From NCBI RefSeq assembly GCF_032362555.1, contig NC_083535.1, forward strand, positions 3,782,001 through 3,846,000: 64,000 bases of DNA. Reading direction: 5' to 3'. The notes beneath the pieces were generated by a model. The model was not told the origin of the DNA. It did no database searches and saw only the letters and a program-made list of their open reading frames with translations. This stretch comes from Amyelois transitella. Taxonomy: Eukaryota > Arthropoda > Insecta > Lepidoptera > Pyralidae. The first letter of the stretch is position 1. Each line of letters opens with the position of its first letter. Position numbers and translations under genes: made by a program. Of the stretch, positions 47,201 through 55,578 are shown one piece after another.

Positions 47201-49556
47201 TTCCTCACGGCGTTAATCCTGATTAGAGTCACATCTGGAGAGGAGCCCGGAGCCCTTTAACTATTGCCTATATTTTACATTACCTTACTGTAGAATCTAC
47301 TTCTAACGATACCATAAACAAAATTTCAAGAAGAGGAAAAGAAGAATTCAAACTCAGTTTCGCATTTTTATTTTATTTAAGATTTACACTAAAGCGTATT
47401 TATTATTCCCGACACATACGCTTTTAGTACATAATCTCTGAAACCGAACAATACGAAGTTAATCTCCATAGGAAATCTATAAAATTCTAACAACGAAAAA
47501 CTAACCTGGCTTTCAAACACGCGCTTAAAAGAATTGTTAATTAGTTATCTCAAAACAAAGGGAAAAGTACAGCGAAGTCGAAATAAATGAAAGTTCCGTG
47601 CAAAATATACATTTTGAAGACTAGTTTCAATGAGCTCAAGAATTTTAATGAAAACCATTGTTTTTGATACCGGAAATATTGGTGTAAGACTGATGACTAG
47701 AAAGTTATCATTATTGTAGCGGTGAAGACATTTAGGGCTCGATAGGACAAAGGAGTGTGATGCCTAGGGAACCGAGGTAGTGAATAAGGATAAGGTTGTA
47801 TTTATATACTTCTGTACAAATTATTTGTGACTGGTGCTGGCCATGGAGAATAAAAAATAACAAAACATAATCTTTAGAATATAATTTATTTTGCCACTTG
47901 CAGTGATTGGCGCTCTAACTGAAGGTAAAGTTAATGGTTGCATGTTGTCCAACTTTTTTTATCCAACGGATGGAAAAAAAAAAACATTCACTGGTATCTA
48001 TGTATGTGTGTAAGTAATATTCTTAATTTTTTTATAACCTTCTATCTTATAGCAAAAGGCTTAGTGGATTTCAATAATTATATTTCAGATTCGTCTTGGC
48101 AGCCTAACGTGTTATTAATATGTGACATTTCAAAATCCAACATGGCAGTAGTTTCGTGATATTAATTGTTTGATGTGAGACAATTCATAATTTAAATACT
48201 GCAAAGGTATAAAATTAAAGTGACACAACATTTATGTCATTAGTTTATTTAAAACTTTAATGTACAAAATAAAATGTACAAATGTCAATAAGCTCCGAAA
48301 TATGCAAATGTAAATAAAAAGTTATTATCTATCTTTCCATGTATTGGTATGTAGAGGAGGGAGTTTAGTTTTAAAATAAATCACTTTTTTTGAAAACTAT
48401 TGTTATTTTTAAGGATCAAATGTTTATACCAAATGTGGAAACCAAATATTTTAATTTTCAGTACATACATATTATCATGCCATTATCCCTTGCGGGGTAG
48501 ACAGGGCCAACAGTCTTAGAATATATTAGTTTAATTTTGTTAAGGACAGTTAATTGTATTTTTTTAACAATGTGTACAGTTTTGAATTTTATCAAAATAA
48601 GTTGTAAACAAGATCTTCTTTATTAGAAACTAAGCACCTTATTCAGCAATTTTCATAATTGCTATGCAGTCGACGTCGCCGCACTTTTTTCATAGTATAA
48701 AAATTCTTCATATTTTTACTAACAAACACTCTTATAAAAACAGATTTAATACCTAATGAGATGATGACTTTCACTCAATTTAAAACTATGTCCAAAAAAG
48801 CAGGGTAAACGTTCTAATATAGTTTCTGATTAATTTTGTTTAAGGAATTGTAATAAAATTTGGTAATAAATATATTTATACATTAATAATTTAACCATTT
48901 TTGGCATTACCATAAGAATGTATGTATATGGAAAAAAATATTTAACAAAGGAAATTGATACATTTTAGTAAAATTTAGAAAAGTAATTTGCGTAGATGGA
49001 CATAAGTAATGTGATTAAACTTAGAATAATACTTCAAGGAGTTACCTTCTTTGTTATTATATTTTTCACCAAAAACACTTAATGTTCGATTTACCGCTAG
49101 TCCGCAAAATCCAACATTTAAATCCTTGAAGTATTAATTTGTTTTATCTACTTACATGTGCTTCGCGAATTATAATTCTCTGCGATTTGCTCGTACCTGT
49201 AAAAAAACCGTATTTAAAATATCTGTGTAATGAATTTAAACCTTTTCAAATATTGCGCGGTTGAAGTATGAAAACTAAGACTTTTACGAAATTAAGATCG
49301 CGAGTTTTATTGGGTAAACCAATTTAAAATAAATATTTAACATAAAGCCCGTCACTTTGAATTACGCGAAAAATTTGTCGCACTATTTCTTTGTAATTTT
49401 AAGTAAGTAATTGAAATCACTGTTATTTTTTTTTATTAAAATATTCACTTCATAAAAATCACGAAAAATATTTTTTCAGAAATTCAACACTTACAAGAAT
49501 CGGCAACAGTTCTGACACGGCACGTCTTCGACGGGAGTCCGCCTGCCACGCGGCAT
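29178..49556 (-). CDS. SCAI: SCAI orthologue (suppressor of cancer cell invasion), 11 exons, 918 aa
   Basis: The gene spans 20.4 kb on the minus strand. All eleven exons have GT-AG borders, phases close, and the coding length is 2757 bases. Residues from about 340 to 918 match SCAI: LLEKSKQLFNGLRELPQYG, FGRTFDVYTKLWKFQQQHR, LKRWQIGEIASKIGQLYYH, LRTSDTAYLNEAFSFYYAIR, NQVKFSELTMDMFRML, LHPGDLYPFTRRPLFIII and GSLFTLFLHSPL. In animals SCAI is a nuclear cofactor that represses MRTF-SRF transcription downstream of Rho and also acts in double-strand break repair with 53BP1. The human protein is about 606 residues. Here a further ~340 N-terminal residues, basic and Ser/Thr-rich, come from exons 1-3. 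That extension is the only uncertain part. Introns hold many repeats. The next gene downstream on the same strand is the membrane-anchored protein. Confidence 0.93.
29578..29845 (-). mobile_element. tRNA-derived SINE (family B), near full length
   Basis: On the minus strand the element begins with a tRNA-like head: GGTGGTTAGTGGAATCGG (A-box region) and AGGTTCAATTACG (B-box region). It is followed by the body blocks CCGATGCTCTTAGGGTGAGG, AACCTGCACAATCAGGCAAC and GATGCGACGTCAGATGGGAG. It lies in SCAI intron 10. Related fragments are at 10186-10300, 30750-30832 and 34775-34872. Confidence 0.65.
30236..30381 (+). pseudogene. Retrotransposon 3' end abutting SCAI exon 10
   Basis: A degenerate copy of the tail at 18366-18627: 'GATTGTGGCAAGTAGAATGA', a GTCTCTGCCCACCTCTCCGG block and CAGAGACGTGATTTA, then a decayed TATG-type tail that reaches the SCAI splice donor (30381-30382). 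It lies antisense to SCAI. Confidence 0.6.
30383..30585 (-). CDS. SCAI: SCAI exon 10
   Basis: The exon runs from a CTTCCAG acceptor to GCAG|GTACAT and encodes residues 831-898 (MMFINYMGDHFFRILLLR; FCEVTLRNHRAF; MMDLAALLQ). The first codon is split (G|AT). The donor is weak (GTACAT rather than GTAAGT), and its intronic side looks like the decayed tail of an adjoining retroelement. Confidence 0.9.
30750..30832 (-). mobile_element. tRNA-derived SINE fragment (family B)
   Basis: Shares 'GTCAGGTTTACACGAAGCGA' and 'TTTCGCAACCTTTACAGGAG' with the family B body. Located in SCAI intron 9. Confidence 0.5.
30914..31080 (-). mobile_element. Helitron-like 3' end
   Basis: The minus strand ends ACGCGAACGTAGTCGCGGGT, AACAG, CTAG, then T. 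The 5' end could not be placed. A 'TTTCAGTCAAAATATTAAAT' internal block (about 30962-31010) recurs at 32100-32160, which is part of another diverged copy. Confidence 0.45.
31085..31175 (-). mobile_element. tRNA-like SINE head (family C)
   Basis: The minus strand carries GGCTTCGATGGTTGGCGCAT then AGACTCTGAAGTTGGCGG and the B-box-like TCCAAGTTCGAGCCCC, with spacing as in a tRNA. There is no full acceptor stem, so it is a SINE head rather than a tRNA gene. It lies in SCAI intron 9. Confidence 0.5.
31186..31248. repeat. Inverted repeat of two TTGCGGGG-repeat ends
   Basis: Arms of 29 bp (31186-31214 and 31220-31248) are exact reverse complements around a 5-nt loop. The left arm is a truncated copy of the family head to head with the full copy that starts at 31220. 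Confidence 0.8.
31220..31481 (+). repeat. Dispersed 'TTGCGGGGTAGA' repeat, longest copy
   Basis: The full block order is visible: CGTCTATATCCCTTGCGGGG, AGACAGAGCC, GAAAAGACTGA, CCACGTTCAGCT, AATTGAGATTCAAATAGT, CGCCTAAAAGAGAATCCCAA, TATCCCTTAGTCGCCTTTTA, GGGAAAGAGATGGAGTGGTC and GGTGCCGAGAACCACACGG. No A or B box and no coding frame were seen. The family is probably a SINE or the 3' end of a non-LTR element. Confidence 0.7.
31738..31866 (+). repeat. Segment with two hairpins, unknown element
   Basis: Stem 1 pairs CAGCATTGCC (31738-31747) with GGCAATGCTG (31757-31766). Stem 2 at 31816-31843 is a 28-base near-palindrome (AGCTTTTTCGACAA and its partner) with one mismatched pair. The stretch is GC-richer than its intron surroundings. 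Confidence 0.5.
32662..32704. repeat. Hairpin around a TA run
   Basis: ATAGTAACAGCAT (32662-32674) and ATGCTGTTACTAT (32692-32704) are exact reverse complements around a loop containing a (TA)n run. Confidence 0.7.
32903..33073 (-). CDS. SCAI: SCAI exon 9
   Basis: The exon runs from a CTTTACAG acceptor to GTGG|GTAAGT and encodes residues 774-831, including the strongly conserved GSLFTLFLHSPLSAFC and the helix DEAMSVIDTFMIETTALM. It completes a split Glu codon from exon 8. Confidence 0.92.
34162..34431 (-). CDS. SCAI: SCAI exon 8
   Basis: The exon runs from CTTTTCAG to CAAG|GTGAGG and encodes residues 684-774. It carries YEAGGLITTSKNDVYREN, LQCLHPGDLYPFTRRPLF and GQPMIILMSPAEIPPPY, the best-conserved blocks of the SCAI C-terminal half. 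Confidence 0.94.
34775..34872 (-). mobile_element. tRNA-derived SINE fragment (family B)
   Basis: Body blocks 'GCGATTCTCGTCTGAGTTCC' and 'CCTGAATGTGCAGGTTTC' match the copy at 29578-29845. Located in SCAI intron 7. Confidence 0.5.
34895..34975 (-). repeat. Dispersed 'TTGCGGGGTAGA' repeat fragment
   Basis: Contains AATCTCAATTCCATCATT, TTTTCAGTCTTTTCAAAACT and CTACCCCGCAAGAG in the family order on the minus strand. Confidence 0.5.
34986..35025. repeat. Hairpin with 17-bp perfect arms
   Basis: ATGTAAGTAACCTAACG (34986-35002) and its exact reverse complement (35009-35025) flank a 6-nt loop. It directly follows the truncated repeat at 34895-34975. Confidence 0.8.
35697..35790 (-). mobile_element. 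tRNA-like SINE head fragment
   Basis: The minus strand has CGTCGATGGTCCAATCGATA (A-box region), then GGAGGTACTGGTTCAAATCC (B-box region). The acceptor stem is not intact, so this is a SINE remnant rather than a tRNA gene. Confidence 0.4.
36700..36830 (-). repeat. Dispersed 'TTGCGGGGTAGA' repeat, partial copy
   Basis: Blocks GGCTAGCAACCTGTCACTAT, GGCCTTTCAGTCTTTTCAAG, CTGTCTACCCCGCAAGG and ATATAGACGTGACTACATGT occur in order. Confidence 0.6.
37831..38025 (-). CDS. SCAI: SCAI exon 7
   Basis: The exon runs from TTGTTTTAG to GACG|GTAAGT and encodes residues 619-684, with NPHKYLLFKPTPAQVLVYLA and LPPNGALLLYISADGQM, both characteristic of SCAI. Confidence 0.94.
40636..40710 (+). repeat. Retrotransposon tail fragment, one half of an inverted pair
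   Basis: 'GATCGTAGCAAGTGGAAAG' and 'TCTGTCTACCCCTATGAAAA' then TAGGCATGAT match the tail copies at 18366-18627. A second short copy in the opposite orientation follows at 40726-40770 (TGATCACGCCTCTTTCCTAG). Confidence 0.5.
40949..41181 (-). CDS. SCAI: SCAI exon 6
   Basis: The exon runs from CTTCGCAG to AAAG|GTAAGT and encodes residues 541-619 (LSLQEVLIVGSANQVKFSEL, TMDMFRMLNSLEKEL). It accepts two bases from exon 5 to form Arg. A GAGGCG-containing stretch at 41564-41600 has an acceptor but a stop in every usable frame, so I treat it as intron. Confidence 0.92.
41650..42003 (-). CDS. SCAI: SCAI exon 5
   Basis: The exon runs from GTTAAACAG to CACAG|GTAATT and encodes residues 423-541: LRTSDTAYLNEAFSFYYAIR, KLRYYARFIVVSLLLKK, the acidic helix QELIKELDRQIIEYG and DEVKAFIQAEP. 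This is the helical core of SCAI and the most diagnostic part of the gene. Confidence 0.95.
42503..42685 (-). CDS. SCAI: SCAI exon 4
   Basis: The exon runs from TCCTACAG to TTTTA|GTAAGT and encodes residues 362-423 (ELPQYGHKTWHSYFGRTFD, WKFQQQHRSVL, LKRWQIGEIASKIGQLYYHF). Nearly every position follows the SCAI family pattern. Confidence 0.95.
42760..43741 (-). CDS. SCAI: SCAI exon 3: N-terminal extension and start of core
   Basis: This 982-nt exon runs from TTTGTTTCAG to TTAAG|GTAAGT and is open throughout, encoding residues 35-362. Residues 35 to about 339 are not in the SCAI core as I know it: basic, Ser/Thr-rich, with a GDYIWWKGLR block near residue 60, a STQTST motif at 73-78, a TTTTSTTKRKQD stretch, FFYKLTPYKSVS, and an acidic DWTDTEEERTEEL segment. 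The SCAI core opens with RKIIIEFCHLLEKSKQLFN. There is no ATG near the start of the exon, so upstream exons are needed. Confidence 0.88.
44690..44880 (+). mobile_element. Non-LTR element 3' end (pair copy 1)
   Basis: 'CATGTGCACTTTATCGCACC', 'TCTGTTTGGTCAAGTTGG', 'GGGCATTAAGTCCGCCTTTT', then TGTGCAATAAAGTTTTAAAT and an AAATAAAT tail. The polyadenylation-type motif and A-rich tail mark a retrotransposed 3' end. Confidence 0.55.
46251..46434 (+). mobile_element. Non-autonomous Helitron-like element, complete ends
   Basis: It starts TCACTACATAGTATAAAACA and ends CGAAGCCGGGGCGGGTCG then CTAG, with A before and T after. A short stem (ACTCG...CGGGT-like) precedes the end. The internal 'ACGCAACGGATTTTGATG' block is a hallmark of this insect family. 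184 bp. Confidence 0.65.
46735..46905 (+). mobile_element. Non-LTR element 3' end (pair copy 2)
   Basis: Same block order as 44690-44880: CATATGCACTTTATCGCACC, CTTCTGTTTGGTCAGCTGG, CGGCATTAAGTCCGTCTTTT and GATAAAGTTTTTAATAATAA. The two copies lie 2 kb apart in the same orientation. Confidence 0.55.
48481..48520 (+). repeat. Dispersed 'TTGCGGGGTAGA' repeat, 5' fragment
   Basis: CATTATCCCTTGCGGGGTAG then ACAGGGCCAACAGTCTT; the rest is missing. Confidence 0.55.
49156..49196 (-). CDS. SCAI: SCAI exon 2, 41-nt microexon
   Basis: A TTTTTTTACAG acceptor (49197 onward) is followed by 41 bases and a GTAAGT donor (49150-49155). The codons YEQIAENYNSRST fit with two bases from exon 1 and one base into exon 3, and no stop appears on either side. 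Skipping it would break the frame (two bases left by exon 1 meet two at the start of exon 3), so it is required for the predicted protein. Confidence 0.65.
49495..49556 (-). CDS. SCAI: SCAI exon 1 with start codon
   Basis: The ATG at 49554-49556 sits in CAAGATGC, with A at -3. The 62 nt encode MPRGRRTPVEDVPCQNCCRF and end at TCTT|GTAAGT. It is close to a TATA-like motif and an initiator (see the promoter entry). The short Cys-bearing segment CQNCC could bind metal or be modified; that is speculation. A start in exon 3 is not available because no ATG precedes the core in a good place. Confidence 0.6.
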
Positions 49557-49582
49557 CTTGCCGCGTGCCCAGCAGGCGGACT
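49536..49582 (-). promoter_or_regulatory. Hairpin enclosing the SCAI start codon
   Basis: Two arms pair: 11 bp (49536-49546 with 49572-49582) and 9 bp (49547-49555 with 49559-49567), separated by a 4-nt bulge, around a 3-nt loop. The ATG at 49554-49556 lies at the tip. The stem is GC-rich and would be very stable in RNA. Confidence 0.6.
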
Positions 49583-49606
49583 ACCCTGTACGAAGACCAG
49601 AAGACA

Positions 49607-49641
49607 ACTGACCGTACGCCACGGACGACCCGACTTTTAAA
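49607..49641 (-). promoter_or_regulatory. Core promoter of SCAI (TATA-like box and initiator)
   Basis: On the minus strand TTTAAAAG (49634-49641) lies 25-32 bases upstream of a TCAGT initiator (49607-49611, start A at 49609). That is the usual TATA-to-initiator spacing in insects. The predicted leader to the ATG is about 53 nt. The surrounding 49450-49720 segment is GC-rich compared with its flanks. Confidence 0.5.
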
Positions 49642-50047
49642 GCTGGACACGTATTGCGCAGCGCAGATATGGAGGCGCTTCCTGGGAACCTATAGCAGGA
49701 GTCCAGGTACCTCCCCTTTTTAGCCAGCGTACCTGTGAGCTGACCTATCGCTGTGTGCCAGCCAGATGTGTTTGTGTGCGTAAAACAGCACGTAACTTAA
49801 TTTTTTTTAGCTGAGGATTTTGTTTCCATGCCGTTAAATCCATATAAGTAATTTAAGAACTCCATATGTTGATAAATTTGGCTGAATTAATATCTAAGTA
49901 GATATTAATTAGTAAGTACTATTGTATACTAAAGGAAGTATCGGTTTCAAAATTTTGAGATAAAATTAAATTGGAAAATAAATTGCAACAAAGTTTTTAT
50001 TTATTATCAAAATAAAATATAATTGATACCTAAGTACGTATATTATA

Positions 50048-50225
50048 AATAAGCGTACAATGATCACACCTCTTTTCTGGAAAGACAATCAGACTAAGGT
50101 ACATCTTTCCATGTGTCACGATCTCTGCATGTTTCTTAATTAACATTCATCAATCTTTTCACGCAAGCTTGTCGAAAGGGTACTCTTGACCTGACCTGAC
50201 GTAAAGGATCAAATAGAGGATCTGA
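50048..50225 (-). pseudogene. Retrotransposon 3' end, degenerate
   Basis: Read on the minus strand: GGTCAGGTCAAGAGTACCC, CATGCAGAGATCGTGACACA and TGTCTTTCCAGAAAAGAGG match the tail of the copy at 18366-18627. Confidence 0.55.
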
Positions 50226-50367
50226 AACGAAATGTTCGTCTAGGCTTTGCCGTGTCCATTTATACTTGCCTGTACATTTTCGGGTGTTCTTGACCAGACA
50301 TTTCGCCACGACGTCCCTGATTTAATCAAAGTACGTGTGTACATACGTCTAGGCGTTCCATTATGAC

Positions 50368-50720
50368 TAGAGATCGGATAATCGGATGCATATTTACCTA
50401 AAGAAAGTATAGAGGCGGCTTCTTGCTTTCGGGATTCGAATTATTATTTTGAATCCCGGAGATTTTATTAAACAAGAAATTGAAACTTATCGTATATTAG
50501 GTATGATAAACACATTTATAAACATAAGTGATGGATGATCATATTTATTAAAAAATTACCTACCTACCGGGATTCCAGAATCAGTACGAATACAGTTCGA
50601 ATACATAATTAGAACATTAAGAATCAATGCCGAATCCCGGTATTTTTGAGGTACAGTAAGTTCCATACCAACCCAACACCCAAACTTTAGGTAAATATGC
50701 ATCCGAATATCCGATCTCTA
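50368..50720. mobile_element. hAT-type MITE with 8-bp target duplication
   Basis: The ends begin TAGAGATCGGAT and are inverted copies over about 34 bp (left end reads on into GCATATTTACCTAAAG; one mismatch). Both sides carry the direct repeat ATTATGAC (50360-50367 and 50721-50728), an 8-bp target duplication typical of hAT elements. The 353-bp element has no coding sequence. Internal CGGGATTC and GAATCCCG motifs recur in both orientations. Confidence 0.9.
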
Positions 50721-51284
50721 ATTATGACTTATCATATCTGATATTCACTGACAATCAAAAAGTCAACCGCCGAGCGCGCTCAATCCTCGGTCTCAATTTC
50801 AAAGTTAACCCGGTGGTTATGCGGCTTCCTGTTGTGCACTTTTCCAGTTGTCTGAAAGAAGTCTCTGGGAGCTGATAAAGTTAAACGTGCAATAAAAAGG
50901 TTTTATTCACGGAAAAATCACAGATTAAGGCAGCTTCAGATTGAGTGCGGGATATCTGTTGTTTGTTTGTTGCATAGTCTTAGGTATATTGTTCTTATTT
51001 AAACTTTGTTGTGACCAAGACAATTGTATGTACGGCTGGGACTTCATAATAACTCTTGCGTCACTGAGTGACTGACTGACAGACAATTTGCAGCTGCAAC
51101 TACTGAAACAGAAGTTTGACCGAGCACTAAGAGATTTCCCAAATTTCTGATGAGAACGGGATTTTCCGATTCTTTTAGTTGTTACAGTCTAATTATCCAT
51201 TTAAACTTACAAACACTGAAAAGGAGGTAAATTATTTTATTTGTAAGAAGATGTTTATTAATCCGTCATGAAGCCTTACCGCTG

Positions 51285-51362
51285 AACGTGGTCTTTAAGT
51301 CCTTTTCGTGACTGTTGGCTCTGTCTATCCCGCAAAGCATATAGACGTGTCTATATCTATGT
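51285..51362 (-). repeat. Dispersed 'TTGCGGGGTAGA' repeat fragment
   Basis: GCTGAACGTGGTCTTTAAGT, CTGTTGGCTCTGTCTATCCC and ATATAGACGTGTCTATATCT occur in family order. Confidence 0.5.
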
Positions 51363-53694
51363 ATGAAAGATATATGTGATTAGCTAAACGTGGACAGGGC
51401 CTATCGCCTACAAAATTCGACGAAAAATAAAAAATAAAAATTTAACGTTTAGTTAAGACAACTTTTAGGTAATTATAGTTACAAAATCAACCATTAGAAA
51501 AACAAGAAATATCATTGAAAATAGACATACAATCTAAAAAGCTGAGCCTTTTTTTGAGACTAGTAAATTATGATGTTTCGTATTTTCCCCATCATTAATT
51601 ATTTATTTCTCAGTTTAGCAAAGAATATTTTTATCTTAGAAAAAGTAAAAAACTGCTTTCCAAATACTTTTAATGCGGTATTACTATATAAATATCCCAT
51701 TATAAGTCTTGGTCGGGCAGAAAGGAAGCTTAAGCTTATTATCAGAAGCTTTTTTGTTCAGGATTTCATATAAGTTTTCATAGAAGAAGATCTTCTAAGA
51801 AACTAAGAATTATATCAATTAAAAGTTATAATCCTTCCGTCATTCACTTGGCAACCTTTAATGTTTGATCTACTTATGCGAAGACTTATTCAGGTATTAA
51901 TTTTTCTAATCGAATTGCTGGTGAATCGATTTTGCATAACTCAATAAATCATAACTGATAAATTCTAACATAGGAAGCAGCTAACGTTTCTAGATTTTCT
52001 GCGTCGCAGTTAGAACTTAGAAATTTTCAAGTCAAAAGTAAAAAGCAAAATTGGTATTAACTCTTTCTAAATCAAAACGTGTTATACCATACTTATAAGT
52101 ACATCAATCATACTTTATACATACTAATAAATGCTTATGCGCGGGGCTTCCCTACCATGGAAATTTCCTGAAAAAAATGTATGGTATTTCAAAAGGTCTG
52201 TTCTATCTGTGTGCCAAATTTAATTTAAATAAGTTCTTTCAGAGTTTATTCGTTACAATCAGATAAAGAAATTCTCTTAGTGTGGACTATAAATTCGAAA
52301 TATTGTGTTAGTCCTATATTCTTTCACGCAAAAATCTATTGATGAGATTAAGATGAAACTTTATAGCTTATACGTCAAAGTAACAGTCGTTAATTTTAAA
52401 TTGCCTGCAAGTGGACATAGGATGCAAGAAAGTATGAAAAGCTTGCGCACAAGTAAAGAATTTACTAACACGAATTTTCACCTTAACTCCCTCTTGTTGC
52501 GGTTGTTAGTTTGCCATCCATCCATTCTCATTCTAAATATTTGAACAAACTCACTATTGACTTATCCTTCAACAAGAACATAAAACTAAAAGATCTATAA
52601 GCCGAGCAAGTTTCTTTGAACCTTCTTCCGTAGATGGGGATCCCCGGAGAAGTATCAATCACCTTGGAAGGCGCTCTTTATCAAACTACCCGTAAAATAA
52701 TAAATGCAAATTCACTAACGGTTTCGAACCAAAACCTGTGCTGTATTTTGTCAAAGCTTTATTTGATTTGAGATATTTTTGGGTAGGATTTTTAGAATGA
52801 AACTCAACAAGAATATAAAAAAAAAATACAAAACAGTACATTGAAAACCGACAGAAACAGACTATAAACTTTCCCGAATGAAATACTGTAAAAAACAACA
52901 GAATATTTTTTTTTTACTTTAAGTTAGAATAGTTTCCATCAGAAATAGCAAATTTCCCTGCAAACTAAAACGAAAACCATGTTCATTCTTTCAATTGAGA
53001 ATCTTTCCTAGGAATCTTTCTTTAAATCCGAAAGATTAAACTGTCTTTTCCTCTTTTACATTAGGACTTGACGCCTTTTCACTAGTTGAAATTAAATAGC
53101 TTGAAATTAAATTTTCGTTATAATAAACGTTATAAAACGCTGGCAGTAACGTTATAAATAAATTTCTTCCTGGCGATCAATTCTGTTTACACCATAACTC
53201 GGAGAGGACGTGGGGTGCACCTCTTAACCGTGATAATGAATTAGGTAAGTCAGATATTTACATTTTAATTCTGTGCTATATTCAGATTTCTATGGTGCCA
53301 ATTATTGACTTTTCACTCTGGATTTCATCTATGTAGCCTCAGTATTCAGTATAGCTCAATTAAAAACATGTACTTAGGTAATTACTTTGTACTTGACTTT
53401 TGAACTTCTTTTTACCTGGCTGCCAGGAAGGGTTATGTTATAAAGGCGGATTCTAATTTTGAAGTAGACATTGTTGACGTGATCTCAATTATTGGGAACA
53501 TGTCAACATGAGAGAGAAAGAAAGAAGGACTTATATCTTATAAAAATGATAGGTATACCTATTCATTGATAAAAGTCCAAATGTCGGGCCAAAGTTAATA
53601 ATTTGTAAATATTACATACTCGTTGTACAAGGACATTTAATATTAAATTTACAAAAACTTAAAAAAACTGAATATGTATACATATAATATTACG

Positions 53695-53765
53695 TCTTTA
53701 TCCCTTACGAGGTAAACAGAGCCAACAGTCTCACAAAAACTGAAAGGCCACGATCAGCTGTAAGT
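53695..53765 (+). repeat. Dispersed 'TTGCGGGGTAGA' repeat fragment
   Basis: CGTCTTTATCCCTTACGAGG, AACAGAGCCAACAGTCTC and GAAAGGCCACGATCAGCT in order. Confidence 0.5.
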
Positions 53766-54746
53766 ATTAAAATTAAAACTTCGATATAATGTGTCGTAAT
53801 ATGTGTATTACCTTTTAGTAAAACGGGTATTAATAAATCTAGTTACATTTATTTTACGTTTCAGGGATGATCAAATACTGAATAAAACATGATGAGTTTG
53901 AATACAATATTTCGCAGAATTTTGGTGCAATTTTTATAATTGAGAGTATGAAAACGGATCCCATTGTTTTTATATCCCAACTTATTTTAAAAGCTAACTA
54001 AAAGCTGGATATATATAAATACATATATATAATTTATCAAAGAGTGTCAAACAAAACGGGTATTTTTGAATAACAAAAATAGAGGAACATCGACATTCGG
54101 TATTTTACATGCGGGCAGAGTCGCGGGGGAAGGTTACTTGGCAATAAAATTAAAAATCTACTTGTCAGTTTGTAGAAACATAAATATCCCGATAAACTGG
54201 ATCGTGCTAAGGGTGCAACAAGGAAGATTGAAAGATTAGCGGGAGATAAAAATCTTAGATTAACTATCAAGCTATTTAAATAAATCAAATTTCTTTTGGT
54301 CACTTGCAATCAAGAAGTTACTCTAAGATTTGGTCTTACTTGATACATGATTAGTTGAATCTAAATTGTCATAATTAGTCTGGCCATAAATACTTTTAAC
54401 ATTAAAAAAAAAAGAAATTAGTACTTTTGAATTTCGAATTTATAATTTTTATATGATTGCTAGTAGTAAATTATAAAATTGTGTTATTAAAATGGATTGG
54501 GGTGTTTTTGTTCTTACTTAAAAGATAAGTAGTTTTTATTTCAAAATATTAGAATAACTAAGCCAAAATAACGCTTAGCCTGGTCCGCTACAGTATGAAT
54601 ACTTAAACAGCTCAAAACGTTTCCTGTTCCATTTGGTGCGGTCTTCAGTTTGAGCCACATAAAGTTATTGCTCTCAAAATTTATTTCGATAAAACAACAA
54701 CTTAGTCACATTTCTGTTCAATGCTATGAACGTTGTGGTACAGATT

Positions 54747-54760
54747 CTTCTTCTTCTTCT
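54747..54760. repeat. (TTC)n microsatellite
   Basis: A short run of TTC units. Confidence 0.7.
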
Positions 54761-54783
54761 TATCGAGAAATAATAAACTTACA

Positions 54784-54885
54784 GACATACATATTATCAT
54801 GTCTATATCCCTTGCGGGGTAGATAGAGCCTACAGTCTTGAAAAGACTGAAAGGCAACGTTCATCTGAAGAGCTCAAAAGAATAA
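54784..54885 (+). repeat. Dispersed 'TTGCGGGGTAGA' repeat fragment
   Basis: TGTCTATATCCCTTGCGGGG, AGATAGAGCCTACAGTCTTG and GAAAGGCAACGTTCATCTG, then the family sequence stops. Confidence 0.6.
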
Positions 54886-55439
54886 ATATACGCACTTTAT
54901 TTAATAGATGTAAATATGTAATTTACTGCAAAAATTATTACTATGTATACTAACATTACTTAACAAATACGTCATTACATTTATTTACAAAAAAAAATAT
55001 TTAAATTTATTAAGTATTGTTAATTATGTAACAAAAACAAAACAGGAATAAAATATAAAATCCACTCCAATGATCCAATTGAAAAAAATAAAATAATGGA
55101 GGATGTGCTACATTTATTTCTACCTATGTTGTAATACCAATTCGTTTGTTTCATTTTTAAGTGTATTTGCTGCTTGAAGTAACCAAATCCTTTGAATTGA
55201 ACTCGTATTGGAGCATTTACAAAAATATATAATATTATCAAAAGATCAATTATAATACTATTAAAAACAGTACAGAAAATAGTATCAAATCTGTGTACCA
55301 AAATTTAGGTCACCCGGTCGACAGGATACGGGGAAATCTCAATTACTAGATTTGAACGCCGGCGAGCGACAAAGGCGACGACACGAAGTCAATCAAAATG
55401 AAAGTCATTACATATGTACAGTCCTAACATACACACACA

Positions 55440-55578
55440 TACATACATAGGTTATATATTAATCACACCTAGATCCCTTGCGGAGTAGACAGAGCCAACA
55501 GTCTTAAAAACTGATCAGTTCAGCTGTGTTGCTTAATGATAGATTTGAGATTCAAATAGTGACAGGTTGCTAGATCAT
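55440..55578 (+). repeat. Dispersed 'TTGCGGGGTAGA' repeat, partial copy
   Basis: CACACCTAGATCCCTTGCGG, GTAGACAGAGCCAACAGTCT, AATGATAGATTTGAGATTCA and ATAGTGACAGGTTGCTAG in order. Confidence 0.6.

Larger units (their letters stand above)
43742..49155 (-). other. SCAI intron 2
   Basis: The 5.4-kb intron contains a repeat fragment (44604-44656), two copies of one LINE-type 3' end (44690-44880 and 46735-46905), a Helitron-like element (46251-46434), and a repeat fragment at 48481-48520. A GC-richer block at 46015-46240 is unassigned. No additional exon is supported. Confidence 0.5.
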
